Source: Croceivirga sp. | GTDB lineage: Bacteria; Bacteroidota; Bacteroidia; Flavobacteriales; Flavobacteriaceae | Length of the DNA stretch: 64,000 bases | Reading direction: 5' to 3' | NCBI GenBank assembly: GCA_028284665.1 | Contig: JANQRG010000035.1 | Coordinates: forward strand, 186,001-250,000 | Notes under the pieces: model-generated | Told to the model about the DNA's origin: nothing | Seen by the model: the letters and a program-made list of their open reading frames with translations, nothing else | The model's database searches: none | Position numbers and translations under genes: made by a program | Shown here: positions 1-8,096 of the stretch, in pieces | How positions within the stretch are numbered: the first letter of the stretch is position 1 | Layout: every line of letters starts with the position of its first letter

Positions 1-1198
1 TCTGAACATACCTTCCCACGCCAAAATAGGCCGCAGGGCTATTCGCCGTTTCCCGTTGTCTCATCGCCAAAACCCCTGAAGTCTGTGTACTGGTCCGACT
101 GGTAAATCGCAAACCTCCATCCAAAGGAATGGGTTGGCCAGAGGCATCCAATCCTATCTGACGACTAAAAAAAGGTTGAATATTATCTACTTCACTTGCC
201 CTGAAAATATTGGCGTTTTCCAAGAAGAACTGTCGCCGTTCCGGGAACAAGACGGAAAAGCGGGTAAGGTTCTGAACTTGTTGATCCACATCTGCTTGCG
301 CAAAATCGGTATTCACGGTAACATCCAATACCGAATTGGGCGTTATGGCCCATTTAAACTCCCCTCCGACCTCAAAGTTGGTTTTATTCTCTTCAGGGGC
401 TTCTCCTTCTTGCGTTCTTCCCACATCACCCAGCAAATAGGGATTGATCTGGATGTTAGCCGATGGCGGTGGGGGCTCTAAATTCGTCAAAAGGGCGGCA
501 TACGCCATCCTAAAATGGGAAAATGCCCTTGGAAAAGCCGGCCAGGTGGTAATCTCATTGTACCGCCTGATATTCCGGTTGAACGCGATATACATCTTGT
601 CCGTACCTGCTTTGTACCGCAGTGTCTTCCAGGGAATGGCCATTTCTACGCTCCACGCCGTATCTGTTACTTTTGTGCGGACATACCACAGGGCATCCCA
701 ATCTACATTGCCATCGCCTTCGTTTCCATCAATTACCTGTAACTCCCGTTGCGAACCGTAGGGAGTCACTTCAAAGCCAACAGCATTGCGCTTGTCTAAA
801 AGTCCATCCAGCGCAACACTAAAACGATCGTTACCAAAGCCGGAAAAATCCCGTTGCAGATTTCGTACGCGAAGGCGTCTTCTATCGGAAAGACTATCCT
901 TGCAAATGGCCCCAATGTATAAAAATTTGGAATCAAAAAGTATACGTACCTCGGTATCATTAGTAGCCGGTCTCCCCTGAACCGGTTCTCTTTGTGTAAA
1001 TCCCGTAGTTACCTGCGCTTCCTGCCAGGCCAGTTCACTTAATTCCCCATTTAAGACAATTTCATTATCGGCCACCTTTGTTGCACTAATCTCTAAAGGT
1101 TTTTCGGGTGGAGGAAAGGTTTCCTGGGCATTAAGAGGTACTACCACTGCAGGGAGTGTCATACCCAAGATACAATACCGCAATTTTTTTTTCAACAT
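1..1198 (-). CDS. DUF5916 family outer-membrane protein with CBM9-like N-terminus (3' end missing)
   Basis: The gene is open to the window edge, so only the first 399 codons are seen. I translated it from ATG at 1198. A short signal peptide ending near LNAQE is followed by a CBM9-like beta domain (about residues 35-235, with segments such as NGELSELAWQEA and VEMAIPWKTLRY). The DUF5916 region then starts around NPYLLGDVG and includes FPERRQFFLENANIF. In this family the C-terminal part is an outer-membrane beta barrel of 700-900 residues in total, so roughly half is outside the window. The function of the family is not established; the sugar-binding-like domain is a fold assignment and does not prove sugar binding. 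The next gene (fur-like) lies 40 bp upstream on the same strand with its own promoter. Confidence 0.85.
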   Translation of the reverse strand, partial: MLKKKLRYCILGMTLPAVVVPLNAQETFPPPEKPLEISATKVADNEIVLNGELSELAWQEAQVTTGFTQREPVQGRPATNDTEVRILFDSKFLYIGAICKDSLSDRRRLRVRNLQRDFSGFGNDRFSVALDGLLDKRNAVGFEVTPYGSQRELQVIDGNEGDGNVDWDALWYVRTKVTDTAWSVEMAIPWKTLRYKAGTDKMYIAFNRNIRRYNEITTWPAFPRAFSHFRMAYAALLTNLEPPPPSANIQINPYLLGDVGRTQEGEAPEENKTNFEVGGEFKWAITPNSVLDVTVNTDFAQADVDQQVQNLTRFSVLFPERRQFFLENANIFRASEVDNIQPFFSRQIGLDASGQPIPLDGGLRFTSRTSTQTSGVLAMRQRETANSPAAYFGVGRYVQ

Positions 1199-1238
1199 CA
1201 GGGAAACGGCCTTCGGATTTTGGCGTCTTACCACGGCG

Positions 1239-1712
1239 TTATAGGGTGCCCTTTTCAGTGTAATCCGATTTTACATTTTCGTTTCTAACACCGTAAAAAT
1301 ACAAGGTATGTTCGTCTATATTAATGCCAAAAACTTCTTCTATCGTAGCTTTAATATCCTGAATTCGGGGATCGGTAAACTCAAGCACCTCCCCGGTATC
1401 CGTCAGAATCACATGGTCGTGTTTTTTACTTAAAAACGATTTTTCATATTTGGCCACCCCGTCGCCAAACTGATGTTTGCGCACCAGGTGGGATTCCTTT
1501 AAAAGTTCCATCGTATTGTACAAAGTCGCACGGCTTACCCTGTAATTCATTTGCTTCATTTGAATATAAAGCGTATCAATGTCCAAGTGTTCGTCACTGT
1601 TGTAGATGACTTCCAGAATGGCAAAACGCTCCGGGGTCTTGCGATGTCCATTCTTTTCAAGAAATTCAGTAAACACTTCTTTTATAATCTTAAAACTACT
1701 TACACAGGCCAT
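1239..1712 (-). CDS. Fur/PerR-family metal- or peroxide-responsive repressor
   Basis: 157 residues, the usual Fur length. An N-terminal winged helix (about residues 10-90, with [14 protein letters not shown] and [15 protein letters not shown]) precedes a dimerisation/metal domain containing HDH and GEVLEF, with an EHTLYFYGV segment near the end. These keep the ligands expected for the regulatory metal site. The structural zinc CxxC pairs of canonical Fur are absent: the position normally reading C-x-x-C-G is TDTG, and the C-terminus has no cysteine. This makes it a Cys4-less Fur paralogue; whether it senses iron, zinc, manganese or peroxide cannot be read from the sequence. The start at 1712 gives a full N-terminus and lies about 55 bp below a good TAnnTTTG box. 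Confidence 0.88.
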   Translation of the reverse strand: MACVSSFKIIKEVFTEFLEKNGHRKTPERFAILEVIYNSDEHLDIDTLYIQMKQMNYRVSRATLYNTMELLKESHLVRKHQFGDGVAKYEKSFLSKKHDHVILTDTGEVLEFTDPRIQDIKATIEEVFGINIDEHTLYFYGVRNENVKSDYTEKGTL

Positions 1713-1766
1713 AGTGTTCTTTTATTTTTTTATCCGAATTCCTGGATCCATATCTGAGGGGAATTT

Positions 1767-1801
1767 CAAATTTAGCGGTTTTAGTCATGCTAAATACCAA
1801 A
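1767..1801 (-). promoter_or_regulatory. Predicted promoter of the Fur-family gene
   Basis: On the minus strand, TTTG (1798-1801) is followed after 23 bp by TAAATTTG (1767-1774), matching the Bacteroidota -33 TTG / -7 TAnnTTTG pattern. ATTTAG (1770-1775) and CTAAAT (1790-1795) form an inverted repeat inside this promoter, which could be an operator for autoregulation. The latter is inference. Confidence 0.5.
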
Positions 1802-1866
1802 CCGCTTAGGAATTAAGATTTCCTTAAATACTACGTTCAATTCTAGAATACACAAAACATAGCAAT

Positions 1867-2868
1867 CTACAAGCCTAATGCCTTGCGTATCGCCTCTTTA
1901 TCAAGCGTAGTGATGAGTTCCACAACATTAGGATACCATTTTTCATGATACCCTAGATCCGGTAATCGCAATTCTTTGATCGCTTCTTCCGGGGTCCAGT
2001 TTTCAATCACCACACGATAGGCTGCCATGATCGCCCCTGTGCGATCCGAACCGTGCCAACAGTGAACCAACACCGGCTTTTCCGCCTCATTGATAGCACG
2101 TAATGCTTCGGTTATCTGAGCTTCCGTGAGTTCCGCCGTTTTTAAGGGCATATGGACCAATGCGATAGCGGTTCCCTTGGCCTTTTTGGTATCATCTTTA
2201 TTTCTTCGAAAGGTGATCGCTGTTTTTACCCCAAGGGCCTCCAATTCCCTAAACCCATTTCGACTGGGTTGTTCCGAGCGGTATACCGAATCGTTTATAC
2301 GGTATAGTCTTTTAAAGCGTTTGGAGGACACTTTTTCCAATGGTATAATGGCGTTTTTTGATTCCCACCATCCGTTTCGCTTGCGGATATAGACGATCTG
2401 TCCGGTATGATAAGCGTTGTGAGCGCACATATTGAGAATTTCGGTATGCCATTCTAGGAGCTGCTGTTCGTCTGCCTGGGTAACGGCTTGTTTCCAGGCC
2501 TCCTGCACACTATCTAATGTTTTGACCACCAAAAGCCAATCCTGAGTATTGAATTGGTTAAAAGTAACCGTGTTATCCTCCCTGAAATCTTCCACCGTTT
2601 CTCCCAGAAATGCTTTCAGCACCCTTCGGTTCCAAAAAATGAGATGGGATAGCGATTGGGCAATAGAATTGTTGGACGAACTGTCCTTCCATTTTGCCTG
2701 CTCCGGGCTAAGTCCTTCCAGGGCTTTGGTCATGGGTGCAAACCAACCTGCTTCCCTATACGTGCTTTCCAATTGCTGCAACAAAGATGATTTTAAGGCG
2801 GAGGGATCCTCCTGGCTAAAACCAAAGGTTATCACAAAAAAAAGAAAGACTATCCCGATTGTTTTCAT
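1867..2868 (-). CDS. Exported DinB-domain / protein tyrosine phosphatase-like fusion
   Basis: 333 residues in one frame. A signal peptide (MKTIGIVFLFFVITFGFSQ) leads into a DinB four-helix domain (about residues 25-170). The presumed metal-binding histidines are visible in SLSHLIFWN and in HNAYHTGQI, the classic HxxxH of the family. The C-terminal 150 residues resemble dual-specificity/tyrosine phosphatases, with the P-loop HCWHGSDRTG at about 269-278 (HCx5R, catalytic Cys about 270) and a preceding Asp-containing segment. DinB proteins are metal-dependent thiol transferases or hydrolases; secreted DSP-like enzymes can act on phospho-amino acids or inositol phosphates. The substrate is unknown. 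No frameshift or stop separates the halves, so the fusion looks genuine. The neighbouring genes do not explain its role. Confidence 0.8.
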   Translation of the reverse strand: MKTIGIVFLFFVITFGFSQEDPSALKSSLLQQLESTYREAGWFAPMTKALEGLSPEQAKWKDSSSNNSIAQSLSHLIFWNRRVLKAFLGETVEDFREDNTVTFNQFNTQDWLLVVKTLDSVQEAWKQAVTQADEQQLLEWHTEILNMCAHNAYHTGQIVYIRKRNGWWESKNAIIPLEKVSSKRFKRLYRINDSVYRSEQPSRNGFRELEALGVKTAITFRRNKDDTKKAKGTAIALVHMPLKTAELTEAQITEALRAINEAEKPVLVHCWHGSDRTGAIMAAYRVVIENWTPEEAIKELRLPDLGYHEKWYPNVVELITTLDKEAIRKALGL

Positions 2869-2879
2869 AGGGTTACAAT

Positions 2880-2891
2880 TGTAAATTTACA
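2880..2891. promoter_or_regulatory. 12-bp perfect palindrome upstream of the DinB-phosphatase gene
   Basis: TGTAAATTTACA lies 11 bp upstream of the ATG at 2868, between this gene and the stop of the AraC gene. It is placed where a dimeric repressor could bind; no regulator can be named. Confidence 0.3.
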
Positions 2892-2901
2892 TACAAGCAT
2901 A

Positions 2902-3891
2902 CTAACTCCGTAGTTCACTGGGCACAACTCCAAATTGCTTTTTAAAAGCAGCGGTGAAATGTTGTGGATTTTTATAGCCAATTTTTCTAGAGACCTCCTG
3001 TACACTTAGCCCTTCTTCGGTCAACATGTGTTTTGCCGTTTCAAGACGTACTCCTTTCCAATACTGAAATACCGAAGTGCCAAACAATTCCTTAAAACCC
3101 TTTTTTAGGGTATACTCATTAGTTCCTACTTTTCTGGCCAGATCGATAAGTGTATCTGTCTTTTTAAAATTCATATCCAGTAACTCCTTTACGGCATACA
3201 TTTTTTCAATATCTCCCTTTTTAATTCCATTTGATGTATTTGTTGTATTGAGCATAATGATCTGCTCTAGTTGCAATAACAACAGGGAGATGACCTTGGA
3301 TTCCAGGAACATGCGTTTAAAAATGCCTTGACGCTGACATTGGATAATTTCATTGATTATCGCGTACATCTCCATAGTAACAGGATAATTCTTGCTGGAC
3401 AGCACGGCTGATTTCCGATCTAGGATAGCTTTTTTGAAATCCTCAAAAAGCAGGTTGCCCTCCGGGAGGTACTTTTTGAAGAATGCAGGGGTCATATTAA
3501 TCTCAAAAATTCGCAAGGGGAAACGAGAAGACCATTCGGAAACCCCTTTAAAACCATTGGTATAAAAGACATTATGGCTTCCAGGGGAGAAACGTATAGT
3601 ATCGTCAAAGTATTCTGAGGTCGTCACTGTGGTACCATTAAGGGCAAAATGCATTTCTACGGTCTCAAATTCACTTTCAAAATTGAAAATGGTGTGTTTG
3701 GAAAGCTCCAGGTTCCCATAACCGATATGAACCCCTTCAAAAAAAACTTCCTTGTAGGCCCCCTTTCCCAGAAAGATATTAGCCGAAAAGGTACGTTCCA
3801 ACAAGGCTTCCGTTTCATCTTTAAACCACTTGGGATAGTTAGCTTCCAGAAGCATCTCATTGAAATCGGTTCCACAAATCCTGGTTTTCAT
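2902..3891 (-). CDS. PchR/YbtA-like AraC-family transcriptional regulator
   Basis: 329 residues. The C-terminal 100 residues hold the double helix-turn-helix of AraC proteins (VKELLDMNFKKTDTLIDLAR, LFGTSVFQYWKGVRLETAKH, VQEVSRKIGYKNPQHFTAAF, ending FGVVPSELRS). The N-terminal part, with the segment GIFKRMFLESKVISLLLLQL just before the linker, resembles PchR-type regulators, which bind a siderophore as co-activator. The gene is divergent from the TonB-receptor operon and separated by 125 bp containing two direct repeats 21 bp apart. By analogy with PchR-fptA and YbtA-fyuA, it probably activates the receptor operon when the ligand enters and represses itself. That role is inference; the family assignment is firm. 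Confidence 0.88.
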   Translation of the reverse strand: MKTRICGTDFNEMLLEANYPKWFKDETEALLERTFSANIFLGKGAYKEVFFEGVHIGYGNLELSKHTIFNFESEFETVEMHFALNGTTVTTSEYFDDTIRFSPGSHNVFYTNGFKGVSEWSSRFPLRIFEINMTPAFFKKYLPEGNLLFEDFKKAILDRKSAVLSSKNYPVTMEMYAIINEIIQCQRQGIFKRMFLESKVISLLLLQLEQIIMLNTTNTSNGIKKGDIEKMYAVKELLDMNFKKTDTLIDLARKVGTNEYTLKKGFKELFGTSVFQYWKGVRLETAKHMLTEEGLSVQEVSRKIGYKNPQHFTAAFKKQFGVVPSELRS

Positions 3892-3892
3892 A

Positions 3893-3930
3893 ATTCCGTT
3901 TTACGTAGGTATTATTCCGTTTTGCGTAGC
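3893..3930. promoter_or_regulatory. Two direct repeats 21 bp apart, probable AraC-regulator binding sites
   Basis: ATTCCGTTTTACGTAGG (3893-3909) and ATTCCGTTTTGCGTAGC (3914-3930) match at 15 of 17 positions. Their starts are exactly 21 bp apart, i.e. two helical turns, as in AraC half-sites. The second repeat ends 21 bp before the TACATTTG box of the receptor operon, so it would cover roughly -52 to -36 relative to the expected start. The first abuts the start codon of the AraC gene, which fits autorepression. Confidence 0.6.
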
Positions 3931-3951
3931 CGCAAATCTTTGGGCCGAACC

Positions 3952-3959
3952 TACATTTG
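3952..3959 (+). promoter_or_regulatory. -7 box of the TonB-receptor operon promoter
   Basis: TACATTTG matches the Bacteroidota -7 consensus TAnnTTTG and is identical to the box before the second receptor gene. No good -33 TTG is found at 17-23 bp, as expected for an activator-dependent promoter. Confidence 0.5.
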
Positions 3960-3970
3960 CCTGATAAATT

Positions 3971-3996
3971 TAATTATTTATAATTAATCTAAATAA
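3971..3996. promoter_or_regulatory. Fur-box-like AT-rich operator, copy A
   Basis: Read on the minus strand this contains TTATTTAGATTAATTA followed by TAAATAATTA, matching three other elements in the window (12371-12397, 12958-12984, 15355-15381). It is a pseudo-palindrome with TTATTT and AAATAA arms. It lies just downstream of the -7 box and 20 bp before the receptor ATG, so a bound repressor would block transcription. Assignment to Fur rests on the iron-related genes it precedes. Confidence 0.5.
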
Positions 3997-4016
3997 TATT
4001 ATCCAACTTATCACCA

Positions 4017-6404
4017 ATGAAAATCAGAAGCTTAATTTGTTCGTTGTTTGGATTGTTTGTTCTCGTTGCGTTAGGCCAGCAAAACAAAATAACCGGTACA
4101 GTCACTGATACTGATGGAAATCCCATTCCTGGTGTAAACGTTTTTGTATTAGAAACCGCAAAAGGAGCGTATACCGATGAAGAAGGTGTCTACGTTATTG
4201 AGGGACTCAAAGCACAATTCTATTTTCTTCAAGTAAGTTATTTGGGTTTTCAAACCATTACCAGGAATGTAGACGCTAGTGAAAACCAGCAAGCGGATTT
4301 TGTACTTTCCCAGGTCTCTGACCAATTGGGTGAAGTAATAGTGACCGCCAATAGAAGGTTGCAAGACATCCAGAAAACAGCCGCTTCTGTTTCTGCTATT
4401 GGTGTGAAACAAATAGAGCAACTACAGGTAAAACAATTTGCAGAACTCAATAGTATCGCTCCCAATTTCAGAATTTATGATGACGGGGGCACGGGATCGT
4501 TCTCTCTTGTTGCCAGCCGTGGAATTTCTACGGTCGATTTTCTACCGATAATTGGCCTCTATGTAGATGATGTCCCCTATTTTACTACCCAAGCTTTTCC
4601 GCTTTCCTTAAGCGATGTAGACCAAATTGAGGTCTTGCGGGGACCTCAGGGAACGCTTTATGGGAGAAATGCCTTGGCTGGCGTAATAAAGATAACCACT
4701 AAAAGGCCTACCAACGAGCTTTCCGGCTTTGCTACTGTAGGTTTTGGCAATCTGGATTCCAAAGAAATTGGTTTTGGTATTAACACTCCGGTTGCAAAGG
4801 AAAAACTATTCTTCCGGGCCAATGCCAATATCACAGAACGAGATGGTTTCGTTCGAAATCTCTTCAATGATAAGAATCTTCAAAATAGAAAGGCTTTAGA
4901 TGCCAATTTCAGGTTAAAGTATTATGCAAATGATCGACTAAGCTTGTCCTTGTTGTACAATCTGCAGCGAAGAGAGTCCAGAGCATATGCTTTTTCTTTG
5001 GCCACACCCCCAAGCAATACTGCGCAAGACATTTTAGCGAATTCGCCCTACGAAGTAAATTTTAATGAGGATGTGTTTTGGCGCGTGCTTACTCAAAATG
5101 TGGCGCTTAGTCTTAAATATGATTTCAACGGATTCAGTCTGAATTCTATTACCTCCTATCAGAAAACAGACCAAGCGCGATTGGATGAATTTGATTATAC
5201 CGTTTTTGATATTCAATCGGCCCGAAGTGATTCTGATCTCCAAAACTTTGTCCAGGAGCTGCGTTTGGCTTCTTTGGGCGAGAAAGATTTTCAATGGACA
5301 ACAGGCGTTTTCCTTTATGCAACGAACGAAGATAATCTGGATATACTTCGTGTAGGGACAGATGCAGCAATTTTAGACCCTGACCTTGCTCCTCTGATCC
5401 CTTACGATCAAGTGGACCGCCCTGATATCAAGCGAACAGGAGTAGCAGTATTTGGTCAAGCTTCCTATGCTATTACGGACAAGTTGACTTTAACGGGGGG
5501 ACTGCGATTCGACCATGAAGAAATTGACGCTGATGTAGGCCGAACTTTTACCAACCCGGCAATTCCCGATGGTAGTTTTGCAGAAACTGCCTCCTTTGAT
5601 GCCTTTTCGCCAAAAGTAGCACTGAGCTATCAGGCTACAGATGATATCTTTCTTTTTGCCAATGTAGCGAGAGGGTTCCGTCCGGGAGGGGTTAATACCT
5701 TTGTTACCAACGTTGAAAATGCCCCATATGACCCTGAAAACACGTTAAACTACGAGGCAGGGATCAAAACCAACTTGTTGGAAAATCGCTTAAAACTCAA
5801 TCTAACGGGCTTCTATATCAACTACACAGACCAACAGATCTTTACCATAATTGACCTCGCTAATTTTGATTTTGGCACGGATAACATTGGAGAATCCCGA
5901 AGTTATGGTGTAGAACTGGAAAGTCAATGGGCCGCCACTAAAAATCTTAATTTTACTTTAAACCTGGGGTACCTAAATACCGAGATTACGGACTATACCG
6001 CACCTAGTCCCACAACTCTTGAAGAAGTAGATTTTTCGGGTAATGACCTGCCCAACTCTCCCGAATTTAACGGAAATCTGAATGTTAATTATATCCAACC
6101 GTTAAATAAAAAAATCAATTTGGAGGCCAGCGTAGATTACAATTACCAATCCGACATGTTCTTTGATTTTGGACAATTTCCATCACCGGAGTTGCCCACT
6201 GCGGAAAATCAGTTGCTCCAGGAGGCCTATGGGATCTTAAACGGTAGAATGGGTATTACCTCAAAGCATTTGGATGTATTTGTTTGGGGAAAGAACATCA
6301 CGGACGAAGTGTATTTTAGTTATGGGTATGGCATTGGCGGTTTTAATGCCTTAACTTTTGCATTACCGCAAACGTATGGTGCCACGGTAACCGCAAAATT
6401 TTAA
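4017..6404 (+). CDS. TonB-dependent outer-membrane receptor (siderophore-type)
   Basis: 795 residues. A signal peptide of about 20 residues precedes a carboxypeptidase-regulatory-like domain (about 22-105, GTVTDTDGNPIPGVNVFVLE), a plug domain (about 110-230, from GEVIVTANRRLQDIQKTAAS through QIEVLRGPQGTLYGRNALAG) and a 22-strand barrel ending in aromatic residues (VTAKF). The plug resembles FyuA/pesticin-type siderophore receptors more than SusC glycan transporters, and no SusD gene follows. It imports a ligand across the outer membrane using TonB energy. It is the first gene of a six-gene operon and is divergent from a PchR-like regulator, which argues for a siderophore or other metal chelate as ligand. 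The exact substrate cannot be named. Confidence 0.9.
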   Translation: MKIRSLICSLFGLFVLVALGQQNKITGTVTDTDGNPIPGVNVFVLETAKGAYTDEEGVYVIEGLKAQFYFLQVSYLGFQTITRNVDASENQQADFVLSQVSDQLGEVIVTANRRLQDIQKTAASVSAIGVKQIEQLQVKQFAELNSIAPNFRIYDDGGTGSFSLVASRGISTVDFLPIIGLYVDDVPYFTTQAFPLSLSDVDQIEVLRGPQGTLYGRNALAGVIKITTKRPTNELSGFATVGFGNLDSKEIGFGINTPVAKEKLFFRANANITERDGFVRNLFNDKNLQNRKALDANFRLKYYANDRLSLSLLYNLQRRESRAYAFSLATPPSNTAQDILANSPYEVNFNEDVFWRVLTQNVALSLKYDFNGFSLNSITSYQKTDQARLDEFDYTVFDIQSARSDSDLQNFVQELRLASLGEKDFQWTTGVFLYATNEDNLDILRVGTDAAILDPDLAPLIPYDQVDRPDIKRTGVAVFGQASYAITDKLTLTGGLRFDHEEIDADVGRTFTNPAIPDGSFAETASFDAFSPKVALSYQATDDIFLFANVARGFRPGGVNTFVTNVENAPYDPENTLNYEAGIKTNLLENRLKLNLTGFYINYTDQQIFTIIDLANFDFGTDNIGESRSYGVELESQWAATKNLNFTLNLGYLNTEITDYTAPSPTTLEEVDFSGNDLPNSPEFNGNLNVNYIQPLNKKINLEASVDYNYQSDMFFDFGQFPSPELPTAENQLLQEAYGILNGRMGITSKHLDVFVWGKNITDEVYFSYGYGIGGFNALTFALPQTYGATVTAKF

Positions 6405-6405
6405 G

Positions 6406-6825
6406 GTGATGAAAATAGTTACCTATGTCCTACGGTTGCTGTTAGCTTTTATCTTCATCTATGCGGGTATTGAGAAGTTATTCTTACCCTATGATCCCTC
6501 GGTATTTCGTGCGGATGCCGCCGAAGCGGACCCCTTATTTTTTACCTATTACGATTTACTTCAGAGTTCAGGCTACCTCTATTTTGTAGGCTTTTTTCAA
6601 CTCCTGTGTGGTCTCCTCATCGTCTTTAAGCGGACCTATCTGTTGGGGAGTATTATGTTGGTCCCTCTGATGCTCTGCTTGTTGATGACCCATGTGTTTT
6701 TTTCAAAATACCTGCCCTTTATTCTTTTCGATACTGTCATGTTTGTGCTCAACCTTGTTTTACTCTTTGGAAAGTATAAGGAATGGAAACTTATCCTACT
6801 GCAACCCCAAAATACACTATTCTAA
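6406..6825 (+). CDS. DoxX/MauE-like small integral membrane protein
   Basis: 139 residues with four predicted membrane helices. The first contains LLLAFIFIYAGIEKLFLPYD, the signature start of DoxX/MauE-type proteins, in which a Glu-Lys pair follows the first helix. Family members are linked to redox reactions at the cytoplasmic membrane, but no catalytic residues are visible. It starts one base after the receptor stop; a second ATG lies one codon later. Its stop overlaps the next start in TAATG, so translation is coupled. Its role in the putative uptake operon is unknown. Confidence 0.7.
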   Translation: MMKIVTYVLRLLLAFIFIYAGIEKLFLPYDPSVFRADAAEADPLFFTYYDLLQSSGYLYFVGFFQLLCGLLIVFKRTYLLGSIMLVPLMLCLLMTHVFFSKYLPFILFDTVMFVLNLVLLFGKYKEWKLILLQPQNTLF

Positions 6826-7409
6826 TGTCTCGAATTTTTCTGGAAATAGTCTTTATGTTTTTCTGGTTAGGGTGTTTCTTCATCCGGTTCCCTTTTGCCC
6901 AAAAGAACAAGAAAAACAAAGTTGTAGAAGACCAAAAAACCACCAAAGAGAAGGGGTTATTGGGACTAACCCTTTTAGGAATGATGCTATTACCCCTAAT
7001 GTACATGTTCACGCCCTGGTTGGATTTTGCCAATTATACGCTTCCCGGATTTTTGAATCTTTTGGGTATCGCTCTTATCCTTCCTACCCTTTGGCTTTTC
7101 TACAGGTCGCATAAAGATCTGGGGCGTAACTGGTCCGCTTCCCTGGAACTGCGTGAAGAGCACACCTTAATCACCGAAGGAGTGTACAAGAATATCAGAC
7201 ATCCGATGTACACCGCAATATGGTTATGGGTAATACTACAGGCCTTGATGCTTCAGAACTACATTGCAGGCTTAAGCGGTATTGTTTCATTTGGATTACT
7301 CTATTTCCTTAGGGTCAATGAAGAAGAAAAAATGATGGAACAGCAATTCGGTAAAGCGTACATAGCCTACAAGAAGAAAACCAAACGATTAATCCCAAAT
7401 GTTTTTTAA
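6825..7409 (+). CDS. Isoprenylcysteine carboxyl methyltransferase-like membrane protein
   Basis: 194 residues with about five membrane helices. The diagnostic C-terminal segment NIRHPMYTAIWLW matches the RHPxY motif of the ICMT/NnrU-like superfamily, followed by EEEKMMEQQFGKAYIAYKKK, typical of its C-terminal end. Prokaryotic relatives are SAM-dependent membrane methyltransferases of mostly unknown substrate. I chose the ATG at 6825, which overlaps the upstream stop; an ATG at 6783 would add 14 residues inside the upstream gene and is less likely. Together with the following soluble methyltransferase, it suggests that the operon methylates something, perhaps the imported ligand. Confidence 0.78.
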   Translation: MSRIFLEIVFMFFWLGCFFIRFPFAQKNKKNKVVEDQKTTKEKGLLGLTLLGMMLLPLMYMFTPWLDFANYTLPGFLNLLGIALILPTLWLFYRSHKDLGRNWSASLELREEHTLITEGVYKNIRHPMYTAIWLWVILQALMLQNYIAGLSGIVSFGLLYFLRVNEEEKMMEQQFGKAYIAYKKKTKRLIPNVF

Positions 7410-8096
7410 ATGGAGACGAAAACAGAAGACTTTGCCCTATTTGAAAGTGATCGAGCGATCAACTACGATGCTTTTGTAAAAGAATGGATTCCCAATTATG
7501 GGTATTTCATGTCTATTTTTCCAAATCTTTTGGCAAATGCTCCTGAAAAAACAATGCTAACGGTTGGGTGCGGTACCGGTAACGAGATGTTGGCCTTGAA
7601 AACGGCAGATAAGGCTTGGTCAATTACGGGAGTGGACCCCTCTCCGGAGATGATACAAATAGCCCAAAAAAAATTGGTTTCCTATGAAAATATCCGATTC
7701 TTTGAAGGCGAGGTAACCCAACTCAAAAGCAGAGCACGATACGGCGCCGCTTCACTCATTCTGGTATTACACTTCATCAAATACCCGTACAAAAAACTAT
7801 CGCTGTTAAGAGGGATTCAAAAACGACTGAAACCGGGTGCACCTTTTATCATCATGGGAATATTTGGTAACAAAGCACAGTTACGCAGAAATCTGAACGT
7901 ATTGCGGGCTGTGCTACCTCATACCCTAACAGCATCAGAAATAGAGGAGCGGATAACTCGAATAACGAATTCCTTGCATCGAACCTCGGAAGAAGAACTG
8001 GAAAAGCTAATGGTTAAAGCAGGTTTTGAAAAACCAACTCGCTTTTTTCAAACCACAATATACAGTGCTTGGATAACTAAAAAACCAACAACATGA
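7410..8096 (+). CDS. Class I SAM-dependent methyltransferase
   Basis: 228 residues. Motif I is TVGCGTGNEMLALK (about residues 50-63), followed by GVDPSPEMIQIAQKKL (acidic residue binding the SAM ribose) and ASLILVLHFIKYP (motif IV region). A methyltransf_25/UbiE-like Rossmann fold is clear; the substrate is not. It starts directly after the previous stop and overlaps the next gene by four bases (ATGA). Being inside a receptor-ABC operon, it may modify the imported compound or a ligand derived from it. That is inference. Confidence 0.85.
   Translation: METKTEDFALFESDRAINYDAFVKEWIPNYGYFMSIFPNLLANAPEKTMLTVGCGTGNEMLALKTADKAWSITGVDPSPEMIQIAQKKLVSYENIRFFEGEVTQLKSRARYGAASLILVLHFIKYPYKKLSLLRGIQKRLKPGAPFIIMGIFGNKAQLRRNLNVLRAVLPHTLTASEIEERITRITNSLHRTSEEELEKLMVKAGFEKPTRFFQTTIYSAWITKKPTT

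Noticed and set aside
1-1198. Plus-strand frames in the first 1 kb
   Set aside because: They are antisense to a continuous minus-strand DUF5916 coding sequence running off the edge.
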